Part shown: positions 1 to 11,665 of the stretch, in pieces
How positions within the stretch are numbered: the first letter of the stretch is position 1
Layout: each line of letters begins with the position of its first letter
Assembly (NCBI GenBank): GCA_963969495.1
Contig: OZ018330.1
Span: 66,412,907 to 66,476,906, forward strand
DNA length: 64,000 nt
Direction: 5' to 3'
Source: Ceratothoa steindachneri
Taxonomy: Eukaryota; Arthropoda; Malacostraca; Isopoda; Cymothoidae
The notes under the pieces: model-generated
The model's database searches: none
What the model was told of the DNA's origin: nothing
What the model saw: the letters and a program-made list of their open reading frames with translations, nothing else
Program-made: the position numbers and the translations under genes

Positions 1-2820
1 TCTTAAATTATTCTATCTTTGTAATCTCCCGACACGCAGTCCAATTTGGGGTAGAAAGTGGTTGATGACTTCCCTAGTATCAATCACTTTCCCATTCAGC
101 TATCATTTTCTGGCCCATACCCGCTCATTGTAGTGGACCTAACTATTATTCATAGAATATCTGGTCATTCTGCACGCTGCCCGCTTCCTAGTTGGTCAGC
201 TGAGTGTGAGACAGTGCTCAAACAGAAGCGATATGCATTCATGCACTATATGCGCCGGCCGAATGACTTCACTATCGGTAAATTTACTCGAGCTGGCCTA
301 GGTTTTAGTATATGTTGAAGAACGCCCGCCGATTTTTCTGGCGGCGGGCATACGGGTCTTCACTTGAAGGGAAAGACATTTCTTACAGATATTTGGTAGT
401 GAATCAAAAGGAATCGGTAAAATTTTTGGCGGGACCCCCTCCCTTTCTCCACGAATCTCGGACCACAAGTCTGTGGTGGAGTCCTTTGAGACTGTTTTCT
501 CTGCATTCTCTTGCCGAGCTACAGCTCCTCCAGCATAAAATGCACGTTTTGATCTTGCTGGAGGCCATCGACTGGACTATAATTTCAGAAGCTGAGAACC
601 TTTTAAAGACAGGTTTACTTTGCGTGGGGTGAGTTATGTTCTCGCTTCATGCGCGAAAGATGACCCTGACCCTGACGACATCTGTATGCTATGCGTCGAC
701 ACCTAGCTGAGTGAGGAGAATGGTCGCTTTGTTCGATTAATAAAAGAGGGCCTGGGCAGAGGGCATCCTTCCAGAATCTTGGCGAATGGCTTTTCGCAAA
801 CAGAGAAGATATCACTCTACCTCGGCTGGTTTCAAGCCCATCTCTCTAACCTACGACTTGAGCAAGTTGGTAGGAAAATTGGTAAATTTTGAAATAGCCT
901 TTTACCTGGACATTTGATGCTACTTTTCCTCTGCACAGTGGTACTTCCGCACATCCAAATCTACGTGAGATGCTCTGCTCCGACTGGCAAATGCTGTATG
1001 CGAGGAATGCCTTAGCAAAAAGTGCTAAGCTACGGTGTTTTTCAATCCGTAGAAGGCCTATAATACCGCATGGCGAGGCAGTCTCATGTCAACTCCATAT
1101 CTTGAGGGGACGTCTCTTAACCTTTATTTCTGAAATTTTTGCGAGATCCTCAGTACGCGTACAAGTAATGGGAGGAAAGTGGCTTCAGTTTCACTTTCTT
1201 CGATCTAATTTGGTGCGGCCCAGATGCCAATGTTGAGCATCAACTCCAAAAGACATTGAACTGCATCTGTCGCTCTGCCAAAGCGCACATGTTTCAGTTT
1301 TCTCTGGCCGAGGGTAAGATGGTCCACTTCTGCTGCAATATATGGCTCCAGCATAACCCATACTTGTTCCTATAAGGTGTTTAACTGAAAATTGGGAATT
1401 TATATCGTTTATTTTGTCTTGTTTTTGATCGCCGCCTCACCTGGGAGGCTCAGATTCGCATCCTTAAAGTTCCATTTATCCATGCCATGGTCATTTTTCG
1501 TTCCAAGACGTTCAGCAATAGGGTGCTGATTGGGCTTTTACGCTACCTTTATACTGACCGTTTGTTCTTATGAAAATTGACTGTGGATGCAAATGTTATG
1601 CTTCCGCAGCCGAGCCTGCATTACGGAAGGTGTACACGATCCACTACAACCTGTTTCGCCTTGTGACCAGTACTTCTGCACGTTTCACATTGAGAGCCTA
1701 CTTTTCGAAGCCGGGGAGATGGCACTCCTTCTGCACTGTACACCTTGCATTTCTCCCTTGTACGGTGTCTCTCTAAGTCGCCAAGGACTATCATCGTAAC
1801 TTTAGCCGATCTCGACGGTGTTGATTCTACCAAGATACTCCAGTCATACCCTAAGCCCTTTGGTTGTAGGACACAGAAACTCCTTAGAGAGTTTGGCGTA
1901 GCTCTTGGGCCAGTGGCGCCTCTGGTTTTGCCCACGACGTTCCTTGGAAGGTACCACCTTTGACTATTTTTCTCCATGCCTCTGCTACCAAAGCTTTAAC
2001 AGTGCCAGGATTATTTCGTTCAACCTTTTCGAAGCACAATTCATGTCAGCTGGATCCATGCCATTGTGCACGGATGGCTTCAAGAGCCAGGAGAGTGTCA
2101 GTTTCCACACCGTATCCCTTATGTTTAAAGGCAGCGGGGATCTACCAGGCGCTGGTTCTACATATATGTCCGAGATATTTGCAATACACCGCTCAGTACG
2201 CTTGGCAAAGAAGGAGGGAGACTGCTGAGGGGAACCTAAAGTTGTATGTCATTGTGCCACAACTGTTGCCAAGGATGATGCCTTCAGGTCGCTTTCTGCA
2301 GTATTGTAATTGGACATACCCGCAAGACTCACCGTCATTTGATGGGAAAATGCTTTGTCCTTCAGGCTATTCTATATATTCATATTGAATATACGAGTCT
2401 GGGTGATCTTAACGCACGTTATCTGTCCCTGTACCGGGATGAGTGGCCTTGTTACCGTAATCCATCTTGCTTTGGGTGAGGTCGTGCACACAGAATTGTA
2501 GACTATTTGATTTTTTGGAGAGGTTGACAGCCTCCATTTTATTTGACTGTCTTTGGTGTTTGTCGCATGATCCTAAACAGTGAAATGGTAAGCCTGCCCC
2601 CGACGCCGCAGTGTGCTTCCTTTTCCTTGCTTTTTTTGCTTCTTGTTTTGCTTCTTTATTTTTTTTTTATTGTTTTTTTTCGCCTGGTATTTATCTAGCT
2701 AATCTTTTGTATTTTTGCTTCTTGTTTTGCCTTTTGTCTTTGTTTGGGATTTGTCCGTTTTTTTCGGTCTTTTGCAGCTTTATTTTATTCTATCCTAGCA
2801 TTAGTCGATAGATGATTCCT
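1..2820 (+). mobile_element. I-like LINE, copy A (plus strand, 5' part outside window)
   Basis: This is a decayed non-LTR retrotransposon of the same family as the minus-strand copies at 7.3-13.9 kb and 25.9-31.7 kb. The peptide RRPNDFTIGKFTRAG near 245-300 and the following FWRRAYGSSLEGKD match minus-strand peptides of the other copies (RRPNDITLGELHGAR; WWAYVSSLIGKTPLAEVW), which lie between endonuclease and RT. RT finger sequence follows at about 480-800, the RT thumb (DCGCKCYASAAEPALRKV) at 1570-1660, and an RNase H stretch (CTDGFKSQES, then SEIFAIHRSV) at 2070-2205. The T-rich stretch at 2610-2820 resembles the 3' UTR of copy C and is taken as the 3' end. Several frameshifts and stops break the frame. 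The endonuclease and ORF1 would lie left of the window. Confidence 0.8.
2041..2228 (+). pseudogene. RNase H domain fragment of LINE copy A
   Basis: The reading frame contains a ribonuclease H segment in which CTDGFKS holds the first catalytic aspartate and SEIFAIHRSVR holds the glutamate that in this family hydrolyses the RNA strand of the RNA-DNA hybrid. The spacing and sequence match the minus-strand RNase H of copy C at 8022-8393 (AELVAIHVSVRK). The frame stops soon after, so only the first half of the domain is readable in one frame. It is part of the LINE ORF2 relic and not an independent gene. Confidence 0.65.
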
Positions 2821-3382
2821 ACGATTATGCATTCGTACGCAATCGTTAAATTAGCGCTAAAAGAAGTTTATTCGTCAGATAAAATACAGAGCTCCACTCT
2901 AGAGCCCGAGTTGAGCGTTTGTTCTCCTTTAGCAAAGAAATATTGAGGTCCAATAGATCATCAATTGCTACTTATGGGGAAAGAGAACCTGTATCTAATG
3001 GACAAAATTCCTAAGAACAATATGGAAATAAAAACATAAATTATCTCAATTTTCTATTGTGTAATTAGTGATATTTCTTTCATGTGTTGTTTGTACTTTT
3101 TGTTTCATCTGGCTATCCATCAATCATTTCTTTCGAGTTTAATACTAACTTTGTGTTTTATTAAAGTCTTCTAGATTTTCTCATTTTTACGGTCTCTTAT
3201 AATTTTGGTTGTTTTGAGGCGGTTTTAGAAAACAAAAATTTTTATTTTTTATATATTTAAACCCAAGTTCCGTTCGTATTTTACACTATTTGGTTTCTTA
3301 AACCCCCACTTGGATTTAGATATAAAAGGGGGTTGTTTAGTCTTATTACTAGTTTCTCAGATTTAAGTGTGTTTCTTAGACA
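2821..3382. other. AT-rich spacer, nothing recognised
   Basis: This spacer lies between the LINE 3' end and the purine tract. I see no ORF with family resemblance and no repeat structure beyond T-rich runs. Confidence 0.4.
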
Positions 3383-3530
3383 CCCAAAGAAGAGCAGAAT
3401 ATGGGAGAGAGAGGAGGGCAGGTGGGAAATGGTGGATAATAAGGGGGGGAGACGGGTGAAGACGAGTGAAAAGAGGAAAGAGGGGTAAAGAGGGGGGAGA
3501 GGTAGAGAGGGAGAAGTGAGGGTGGCCTAG
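3383..3530. repeat. Purine-rich (GA/GGGA) tract
   Basis: About 150 bp is almost pure A and G on the plus strand, made of irregular GGGAGAGAGG, GGTGGGAAA and AGGGGGGAGA blocks. A similar longer tract lies at 5466-5690, on the other side of the tandem array. The minus-strand ORF here is a low-complexity Ser/Pro-rich reading of the complement and is not taken as a gene. Confidence 0.8.
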
Positions 3531-3765
3531 GGTGGCTGTACATGGTCTTATTCATCGACTTCCTATTAATCCCAATTCTCCCAATTGATTTTGAACGAGT
3601 GCATTTATATTGAGGCTTTACAATGACTATCAAAAAATCGCAATGTCAAACTCTGAAAGTGGCTAAGATCCATGTGTAGGGGTGCGAAATGTATGAAAGA
3701 AATTCCTTTCAACTCGATAATATAAATAGCAGAAAAACTTACCTAGTCAAGAGAACGGACTGCCA

Positions 3766-3818
3766 GTCGTGTGGCTAGAGTATCGGAAACGGAATCAAGA
3801 GGTACCTCGTTCGAATCT
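3766..3818 (+). other. tRNA-like pol III box A/B pair (SINE head?)
   Basis: GTGGCTAGAGTATCGG (weak box A) is followed about 40 bp later by CCTCGTTCGAATCTC (good box B core GTTCGAATC). Spacing and order fit a type I tRNA head. No full cloverleaf can be drawn by eye. Only box B is preserved in the other two units of the array. Confidence 0.4.
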
Positions 3819-4146
3819 CAAGAGTCCAAATAACTTTTATGAAAAATATCTCAAGGAAGAAAACGAAGATTTTTTCAAGGACAAACTAAACAAGAATACG
3901 GAAGACAAGGAAATTGAAAAAAAACGTTTGAAGGGCCAACACAAAGAAACAGAAAATCAACAAAGAAGAAGATTTGATAAACAAAACCAAGACAAACTGC
4001 GTCGGAAAAAAACTCAAAAGAAAAGGATAATTCAGTCATCAAGACAATCAGCTAAAAAGTAAAACATTAAAAAGGCCTCCCCCCCATAACTGGTGACCCT
4101 CTACGGCCGAACAATTTTCTGATCAACTAACAAGAAAAAAAAGTCC

Positions 4147-4606
4147 TGCTGTGAACTTCGGAGACCCGGGGAAGGAGAAACCATTACTCATTGATTACAA
4201 ACAAGACTTTGTTCGCTCTCCTCAATCCCTCAAAATTCGCTCCATTAATGCCGCAGGCTTTGGAGGCCGAGGAGTTAGAGTTAACTAATTCTCGATTAAG
4301 ATATCCAAGACTATTTTATCCCCAATCCTTAAATTCACTCCGCTGTCTAATCATGTACTATTTGTTACTCTGCACCTGCCCTACAAGAGAATTAAAAAGT
4401 GCTGCAGTGAACTTCGGAGAGTCGGGGAAGGAGAAGCCATTATTATTTACAAACAAGACTTCATTTGTTCTCCTTAATCCCTCAAATCCGTTCCACTAAA
4501 CCCGCAGACTGGAGGCCAGAGAGGGAGAGCTACTTCTCCTCGATTAAGAAATCCAAGACTAGTATCTCTCCAATCCTCAAATTTGCTCCGATTTCTAGAA
4601 AGGGAC
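4147..4606 (+). repeat. Direct duplication of ~230-250 bp inside array unit 1
   Basis: Two adjacent segments, about 4147-4395 and 4397-4606, share GTGAACTTCGGAGA, GGGGAAGGAGAA, ACAAACAAGACTT, GGAGGCC, CTCGATTAAGA and CCAAGACTA in the same order. They are diverged by substitutions and small indels. The segment does not occur in units 2 or 3, so the units differ in composition. Confidence 0.7.
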
Positions 4607-5465
4607 CTGTGTAGGGGTGCAAAAATAATGAGAGAAATTCCTTCCAACTCGCTAATATAAATAGCCGAAAAACTTACCAACAAAATAGAACGGAAACGGA
4701 ATCAAGAGGTACCTCGTTCGAAACTCAAGAGTCCAAATAAATTTTATTAAATATCCTCAGCGAAGAAAACGAAAATGTTTCAAGGACCAACTCACCAAGA
4801 ATATGGAAGCCGAAGAAAAGGCTTAAAGGACTAACTAAAGAAGAATAAGAAACTTCGATAAACCAACCTGCAGAAAATAAAAATCGAGTGGAAAGCAACC
4901 CAAGAAGAAGAAGCAAATAAAATCAAAAGGATCAATACAAGCACAAAATGAATAATGATATAAGAAGGGCCAACTCAAAGAGAAAAGAAAATTTAGTCAA
5001 GATGATATGATAAAAAACCACAACAACATAATGGAGATAAAGCATGCCCCCCTCTCCCCCCCCCCATTCGTTCGAATCTCAAGAGTCCAAATAAATTTTA
5101 GGAATTTACCTCAATTAAGAAAACGAAAATGTTTCAAGGACCAACTCAACAAGAATACGGAAGCCGAAGAAAACGCTTAAAGGACCAACTAAAGAATAAA
5201 AGTAACTTCGATAAACCAACCAGCAGAAAATAAAAATCGAGTGGAAAGCAACCCAAGAAGAAGAGACGATAAAAAGAAGAAGAAGTAAAGAAAATCAAAA
5301 GGATCAATACAAGCACAAAATAGATAAAGATATAAGCAGGCCCAACTCAAAGAAAAAAGGAAACGTAGTCAAGAAGATATGAAAACAAAACCGCAACAAC
5401 ATAATGGAGATAAAACATGCCCGCCCCCATAGAAATACAACTCATATCTAACGAAGAATTTGGCA

Positions 5466-5690
5466 GCTCCTGTACGAAGTGGGAGAAGGGGAGAAGTATA
5501 TGGGAGAGAAAAGGGGGAGGGTGGACGATGGAGAGAAAGAAGAAATGGGAGATTGAGGAGAGGGGTGGAGAGGAGGGATAAAGGGATAGGGGGAGAGAGG
5601 GAGTGTTGGAAAGAGGAAATAGGAAGACGAGAAGCGAAGGGGAGAGAAAGAAATGGGAGAGAGGAGAGGAAGTGAAGTGAGAAGGAAGAG
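5466..5690. repeat. Purine-rich (GGGAGA)n-like tract
   Basis: Around 225 bp of nearly pure A/G with GGAGAGG, GGGAGAAGG and AGAGAAAG motifs. It mirrors the tract at 3383-3530, so the tandem array is bounded by purine runs on both sides. ORFs on both strands here (Arg/Glu/Gly-rich on plus, Ser/Leu/Phe-rich on minus) are low-complexity artefacts. Confidence 0.8.
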
Positions 5691-7257
5691 AGCGTTTTTG
5701 GCAGGTAGCAGTAGCGTTTACAGAAACGTATTTGCCCGACATTGGACGAGTAAGTTCAGCTAATGTAATAATATAATTGATTTAACCTTCCGTTAGATTT
5801 ATAATTTATTATCGTATTCAAGATAAATAAAGTTAACGTTTTGGTTAACGGATTAAAGTTAAACGAAGTTAACATTAAGATTAACTGTGCCTACTTTTGG
5901 CTACTTCGGCAAAGTTCTTACCATTCTGTTACCAATCTGTTACCACTCTGATGCCTCTCTGCATTGCGAATTCGATTGAAACTCGTTACCTCGAGAAAAT
6001 GAGATTGGTTTGATTCGGGAATTCTGTTAGCCAAATGTTCAAATTTAATCATTGAATTGAGCCGTTCATATTTACACATATTTTCTTGTAATTAAATATT
6101 ACAATTCAGAATTTCAGGGTTCCTTTTTTTTAATTACTACAAGTCATCTACGTTATATATTAATGCTATGTCTAAACTGCAAATTACTTTGTCTAGCTTA
6201 ATATTAATCAGAATACCTTCCGTGGTGAAATGAACAAACCAGTTAGATATATAGATTCACGGTTGATCTCCGTTCAGTGACGAAGCCTTTTTTTCAGCTC
6301 TGCTTCTGCATACTGGTCAATTTAGTGATAGTCGTTTTTTTATATATTCGGCAAAAAATTTCATTATATGTTAGACAAAAATGCTTTTACTATTACCACG
6401 TTGCAAAGCTTGAGAAAAAAGATCATAAAATACTATAGCTGGTAGATGATCCTAATTGCATCTATCTGCATTTGCTGAGGCGAGTGATGAACTCCAATCT
6501 AACGATTTCCATCTTTGAATAAGACTCAATCCCCTCATTTAAAAATGACTTAGTAAACCAATTGTGTTTTGTTTTTCAAATATTTTTTACCAACTTCTTA
6601 AGTAATTAATACAATGCGAGTAACATAATCATCCGAACAATAGGAAATCCAAGCAGCCTAACCTAAGCTCCGTAACATGGAAAACGGGTAAAAACATTCA
6701 AATAAAAACTAAAAAACCAAACCGTAAGTTATTAGAACTTCTCTATACCCAAACATTTTCTTTCAAACAGAGGACCGTAGAGGAATACCGTCCTTTTTAA
6801 AATATACTGTAACTGCTTAATCATATCCCTTATATTTGCTAATCCCGTCCTCAAAAGTAAAAAAATCTGCACTCCATGGCAAGTGTACTACATAAATGCA
6901 TTGAAATGTAAAAGTGATGATCATGTCTCAGAATTGGAAGAAAATTGACCGCATATTGCATAATATTTCCAGCAAGTTCCCCATACATCCTTCTTCTTCT
7001 GGGTCGAGAAAGTATAGATAATTCTCAATGAGCAATTAACAGTTCCTGATTGTTCGAAAATTACTCTATTTTAACCCTAACACACGAATTACCGTTGAGA
7101 CACTTTTGAATATAAGCATTAACTTGCATGGGAAAAGTATCGACTAAACTCTCAGTTTTAATTATAAAGTAAAGGTTTTAACACTTCAAAGAGCAAACAA
7201 ATTATTATATATATTTTTTTTATATTTTATATATTTCTTAGAGGATTGTAAAGCATT
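5691..7257. other. AT-rich spacer, nothing recognised
   Basis: About 1.57 kb of AT-rich DNA with no ORF above background and no family resemblance on either strand. Short GTTAACG-like words recur at about 5820-5890 without a clear period. Confidence 0.4.
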
Positions 7258-7560
7258 GTTTTTTTTTGTTTTTTTTAGGAGCCTATGTGGCGACTACCCA
7301 TTTGGGCACAAGTCGCCGCACTCAGGACAGCCTAGCACTAGGCTACTTTAAAATAAAAATATGAAAAACAAGAATAACAAAAACAACAACAATAAAAGGG
7401 AAAATGGCAACAATTAGGTAGCAAGCTCCGTTGTCGGGGAGAAGTTTGCCTCCCCTCCCCCAGCGCAGAAGCGTGAGACCTACGAAGAAAACTAGGTAAA
7501 TAAAGGGGAGAAGGCCAGTCTGCCTTCCCCCCAAAAGTCCTAAAGTCCACCAGTCAATGT
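7258..7560 (-). other. LINE copy C 3' UTR and A-rich tail
   Basis: The minus strand passes from the end of ORF2 into a T/A-rich stretch (TTGTTGTTGTTTTTGTT) and a GC-rich block (GTGCGGCGACTTGTGCCC), and ends in AAAAAAAACAAAAAAAAAC. An A-rich tail at the low-coordinate end confirms minus orientation. Two overlapping minus ORFs here are readings of the UTR. Confidence 0.6.
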
Positions 7561-7610
7561 GCTCGATCTCATTCCAAGTACAAGGGACAGGCGGTTTCAA
7601 CGCGTCCCAT

Positions 7611-7952
7611 TCAGGTAACGGGACAGTCAACGGGCGCGGAGATTGCGCAGACTGGGACATTCAACAAGAAGCTGGCGAACAGTCTTGGAGACAACGCAGT
7701 CTTCACAGTAGGGCGCTGGCGAGCGCAACCATCGAGTTTGTCCAATTCGGAGACGACAGAAAGCATTATGGGGTAGGTCCATGGGAACATTGGCGGCGCA
7801 ATGGCACGCAACTTTAAGTCTCTCTTTGACCGTCTCCCATCTTCTTTGCCAAACAGCCCGAATAGCTGCCCGTATTCCTGCCATGTAGTCGGTGTTAGGA
7901 AGAGCGGAACGCTGGTCCGGTCGAGAGGCCTCGCATACTCTTTGACAGCCAT
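7611..7952 (-). pseudogene. LINE copy C ORF2 C-terminus with zinc-finger-like end
   Basis: The minus frame at 7884-7627 contains AVWQRRWETVKERLK, AFCRLRIGQTRWL, YCEDCVVSKTVRQLLVECP and SLRNLR. This is the usual tail of I-type ORF2, in which C-x2-C and H/ECP residues form a nucleic-acid-binding finger. CEDC and ECP remain, but the His that normally precedes the ECP motif is Arg (VRQLLVECP). A neighbouring frame at 7952-7611 overlaps and shows a frameshift. Confidence 0.7.
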
Positions 7953-8021
7953 ATCGGTGCGATTATTGCCCGCAATTCCTACATGTCCAGGAACCCAGCA
8001 GAAGATAATCTCAACATCCGC

Positions 8022-8393
8022 CTAGGTTACCAAAACCCTGGCGTCACCGATATCGCAAACAAGGGAATGCGGAGATTCCAATGCCCCAAGAACACTCTGG
8101 ACCCTTTGTGAGTTGCTATAGATCACAATCCGGTCTCCGAACCAGGCATGTCGCGTAATCTTCCGTACCGAGACGTGTATTGCCACAAGCTCGGCCGTGA
8201 AGACAGTCCCAGCGCCTGGCAGAGCCCCGCTGACTTCAAAAAAGGCGATACAGCGTAGAAGCCGGACCCTCTTTGGACTTGGAGCAATCCGTATACACTG
8301 GTGCGGTTCCAGCGTGACACGAGAGGTGCTCAAAAAGGTCAAGCGCAATACTCCCCGCGCTGTACAACTTTGGGAGCAGAAGGGGGGAGACAA
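8022..8393 (-). pseudogene. LINE copy C RNase H domain
   Basis: The frame ends with VFTAELVAIHVSVRKITR and IVIYSNSQRVQSVLGAL. These correspond to the ELxAI catalytic Glu segment and the IYSDSQSALxAL segment of LINE RNase H domains. The aspartate of the second segment is Asn (YSNSQ). The presence of RNase H after RT is what places the family with I/LOA-type LINEs rather than Jockey or CR1. Confidence 0.75.
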
Positions 8394-9990
8394 ATAGCCA
8401 AAGGTCGTACCCTCCAGGATGGCATCTTGGGAAGAACCATGGGCACCACTGGCCCGAGAGCTATACCTAGCTCTCGAAGGAGTTTACTAGCCCTAAACCC
8501 AAAGGGCTGAGCGTAAGACTGGCGCCTCTCGGTGGCAAAGGCACCGTCGAAATCAGCTGCAGATACAGTAAGAACTGTTGGCGGCTGAGGGAGGCGCCAG
8601 GGTCGCACGTAGGGACGAATAATGCACTGCGCACGATATAGAGCGAGTGGCATCTCTCCAGCATCGACTAGTAGGCTCTCAATCGGGGAATTTCTGAAGA
8701 CACCAGTCTTCAAGCTAAGGCCGGTGTGGTGGATCGATTCCACCTTCCGCAATATACGGTCAGCTTTGGATGCATAAAGCTCGCATCCGTAGTCGAGCTT
8801 CGAATGAACAAAGGATGTATAAAATAGAAAAGCAGTAGCCCTATCAGCGCCCCAAGCGTTTAACGTCACGGAACAGAAAATATCGATGGCGCGGGTACAA
8901 GAGACCCGAAGGCTGTGAATATGAGACTCCCAGGTGAGACATTGGTCAAATACAAGAGCAAGGAAACAGTGCGATTCAACCACTTTCAGGCGAGCCCCAT
9001 TAAGAGACTATTCTGGGTTAGTGTTAATCAGTAGATGGTGGCAGATGTGTACCACCTTAGTCTTGGCTATGGAATACCAAAACCTGTGTGCTTTAGCATA
9101 GCGAGAGACGTGGTTCAATGCCAGTTGGAGTCAACGCTCCAGAGTTGGCATCTGAGCTGCGCAAAAAGAGATCGTAACGTTGTCCACGTAGAGCGTAGCG
9201 CTAACATCTTCAGGTAGCCCCAAGGTGATGCCATTGATGCTCAGGGAAAAGAGTGTGACACTGAGGACACTTCCCTGCAGGACACCTTCTTTCTGCTCCT
9301 TGGGAGCGGAGAGGGCTCCCCCGACCCGTACGCGGAATGGACGATCTCGCAAAAATTTAGATATATATAAAGATTGGGAGGCGTCCCCTCGCCCCCATCG
9401 TGTAGAGAGTCTCCATGATCCGTAGCGTAGGAAGGGAGGCCTCGCAGACGTCATTTTACAGTCGGAGAAGAGCATCAGACATGGAGTACAACTTGCGGAA
9501 GCCGCACTGTGCAGAAGATAAATGGCCTCCACTCTCCAGAAAAAAAGGCTAATGTAAGATTTAGCAATTTCTTCCTCACCTTGCCTTCGTCTCCCTCAAG
9601 AGATTAGAGAGATTTGGTGAAAACTGGCCTGAGTAGATTAATCTCTCCACGGTTTGCGAAAAGCGAGTACAGTAAAGATTCGCCTGGAATCCGAGAGGAG
9701 ACCCTCCACCCAGAGTCTGTTGAATAAATCTATCAGAAAGGCCATGCCTCTCTCATCTATGTTTCGAAGCATGGCGTACGTGACATCGTCCGTACCATGG
9801 GCTGTGTCCGCGCACGAAGAAAGAGCGGAATGCAAATCACTCAGAGTAAACCTGTCGTTTAAGGGTGCATTGAATGCTGGTGGAGCAGCCTCCCGGTAGA
9901 TTGCGAAGAAAGTGGTCGCGAAGGATTCAGCCACGGACCCAGGGTATAAGCCGAGCAAAGAATCTTTTTGACTCGCTTCCACACCTCTGC
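8339..9990 (-). pseudogene. LINE copy C reverse transcriptase, broken
   Basis: RT fingers are in the frame at 9982-9638, with ALSSCADTAHGTDDVTYAML and LIDLFNRLWVEGLL (equivalent to the TAPGPDGIPYAML and LFNxxWxxGxxP motifs). The palm is at 9532-9131, with FRVRVGGALSAP, QGSVLSVTLFSLSIN and LYVDNVTI. The catalytic YVDD box is YVDN at about 9179-9190 (GAC AAC), which should abolish polymerase activity. The thumb and connection are in the 214-residue frame at 8983-8339: FLALVFDQCLTWESHI, WGADRATA, VHSKLDYGCELY and IESLLVDAGEMPL. The fingers, palm and thumb lie in different frames. Confidence 0.8.
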
Positions 9991-10272
9991 TAGAAAGGTC
10001 TTCCCATTAAGTGAAGACACGTAAGCCGCAAAGAAGAGTGGCGGGCGTGCACCAAATATACCGGAACCTATCCCTAGCCCGATGAAATTCACAGACAGTG
10101 AAATCGTTTGGGCAGCGCTTATAGCGTTTGTAGGCATAACGCTTCTGCCTCAGGGCCGTCTCAGACTCGACTTACCACAACTGGAGGGGTCGGCATGCAT
10201 AACGGCAGACGTTCTAAGAATAGTAGTTAGTCCCGCGGGCTAACTATCCATCTACCGACCTAAGCTCCTCGA

Positions 10273-10900
10273 CTAAGATAGAGAATTCAGGCATTTCCTG
10301 AAATGTAGACCACCGCGCCCGCGCCAAGCACTACAGGGGTGGGGTCTTGGGTGGCAGCAGCCCAAAAAATGACGACCACCATGGAAGTCATCGAGCACCC
10401 CCAAATCAAAATCAGGCTGTGTATACGAAGAGCACAAAGATATATCGAGGCAGGAAAATGAAGCGGTTCTCTGGCAGTGATGCGTAAACTCATCCACATT
10501 TATGACACACATCTCAATCTCGTCGATCAGGTCGGCAAGGAATTGACCGTGGGGATTAATAAAGTAGTTTCCCCAGAGGAAGGGTCTACTGTTTAGATCT
10601 CCGAGCAAAGAAACGGCCTCGGCTACCGTGCCACGACGCGGCGGAAGCCTCCTGCGTCGAAAGACGGCTGAGAGTGATTGTACATGTAAATAACAGTATA
10701 CCCCTTATCAAGGTGCAGCTGCACTGCTACCTATTGAAAGAAAGTATGTAAAGCGAAGAGAAGAACGGAGCCTTTATGCCGGGTGTAAATCACACATCCT
10801 CCTGCTCGGCTCCCATCTCGTGGTGTTGGTGTCATAAAACGCTTATACCCCGGGAGGGTGGGCAGGAGGCGTGCGCCCAGCATGGTCTCCTGCAAAAAGA
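10273..10900 (-). pseudogene. LINE copy C endonuclease domain, broken
   Basis: The apurinic/apyrimidinic-type endonuclease nicks target DNA to prime reverse transcription. The minus-strand frame at 10608-10273 begins MLGDLNSRPFLWG, equivalent to the GDFNAHHPLWG motif of the family, and continues to FSCLDISLCSS, equivalent to the SxxDLTLCS motif. LDDFHGGRHF, where SDHFP is usual, shows that the late catalytic S-D-H motif is degraded (the Asp is replaced). The N-terminal half of the domain (to about 10900) is recognisable only in short frames. Confidence 0.7.
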
Positions 10901-11665
10901 TAGCTAAGGGGTAATAGAAGGAGACGAGCCTCGGCAGCTCCTCCCACTTAACCCAGAGTCCACGGCAATTTCATTTAAGGAATAGGCCATCCAGGCCTAG
11001 CTCGAAAGAGATGCAGGGTCCCTCTTCGAAGAGAAGACCTTCATGAAAATGGCCGTACACTTCTCGGAGGCAGAACTCCGAGCGCTGTTGGCCGTCAATG
11101 CACTAAAGGCCCAGTCGCCTTTGAGGACTTATTGGGGGAGATTATGCTCGCCATGCGAGTCTTTTCCTCCCTCCGCCTCAAACCCTTGGTCCGGCGGGGC
11201 GGCTTTAGAAGCGGGGAGCTCTCTTTTCGAGGATTCACTTTCTCCAATACACCCAGCCCCCCACTGGGCGTGGGTGAAGGAGCTGAAGCTTCTTTGTTGC
11301 TGTTCTCCTTTCGAGAGGCAGCTTTCAAAACCTAGGGAAATTGCCTGGCGACCAACTTCAGGGATGTTGCCTCCCTTGAGTCTAACGTATCTGTGGAGGC
11401 GCGTGACCGTTTCGCCTTACTGGAAACAGTCACACTAGAGGAAGGGTTGAAGCCCTGGTTTTAGCCAGGGCTAGCTGTGGACCCTTTATGCCGCCAGCTT
11501 TACCAGGGAAGCGTCTGGGGTGGGTAGAACGTGCAGAAGGGTCATGAATGGGCACGGAGACGACCCTACTAGTAGGCCTGTAATGGACAAGAGCAGTGAT
11601 TGTCTTTTTCAACATTGAAGCAGGAACAAGTCCTTAGGTTCACGAATTTAGAGACGATCCTGAGC

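Larger units (their letters stand above)
3668..5440 (+). repeat. Tandem array of three diverged units
   Basis: Three partial copies of one unit lie head to tail. Unit 1 runs 3668-4605 and begins TGTGTAGGGGTGCG. Unit 2 runs 4606-5066 and begins TGTGTAGGGGTGCA. Unit 3 runs 5067-5440 and starts inside the unit at TCGTTCGAATCTCAAGAGTC. Each has an A-rich body with repeated AAACGAAAATGTTTCAAGGA and AATCGAGTGGAAAGCAACCC segments, most similar between units 2 and 3. The sequence GTTCGAATC and the upstream GTGTGGCTAGAGTATCGG in unit 1 look like degenerate tRNA B and A boxes, so the unit may derive from a tRNA-related SINE. The 97-residue Lys-rich ORF at 3769-4062 is a reading of this A-rich body. Confidence 0.75.

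Noticed and set aside
3376..3633. 85-residue Ser/Pro/Leu-rich minus ORF
   Set aside because: It is a low-complexity reading of a purine tract with no motif. The same applies to the ORFs at 5347-5742.
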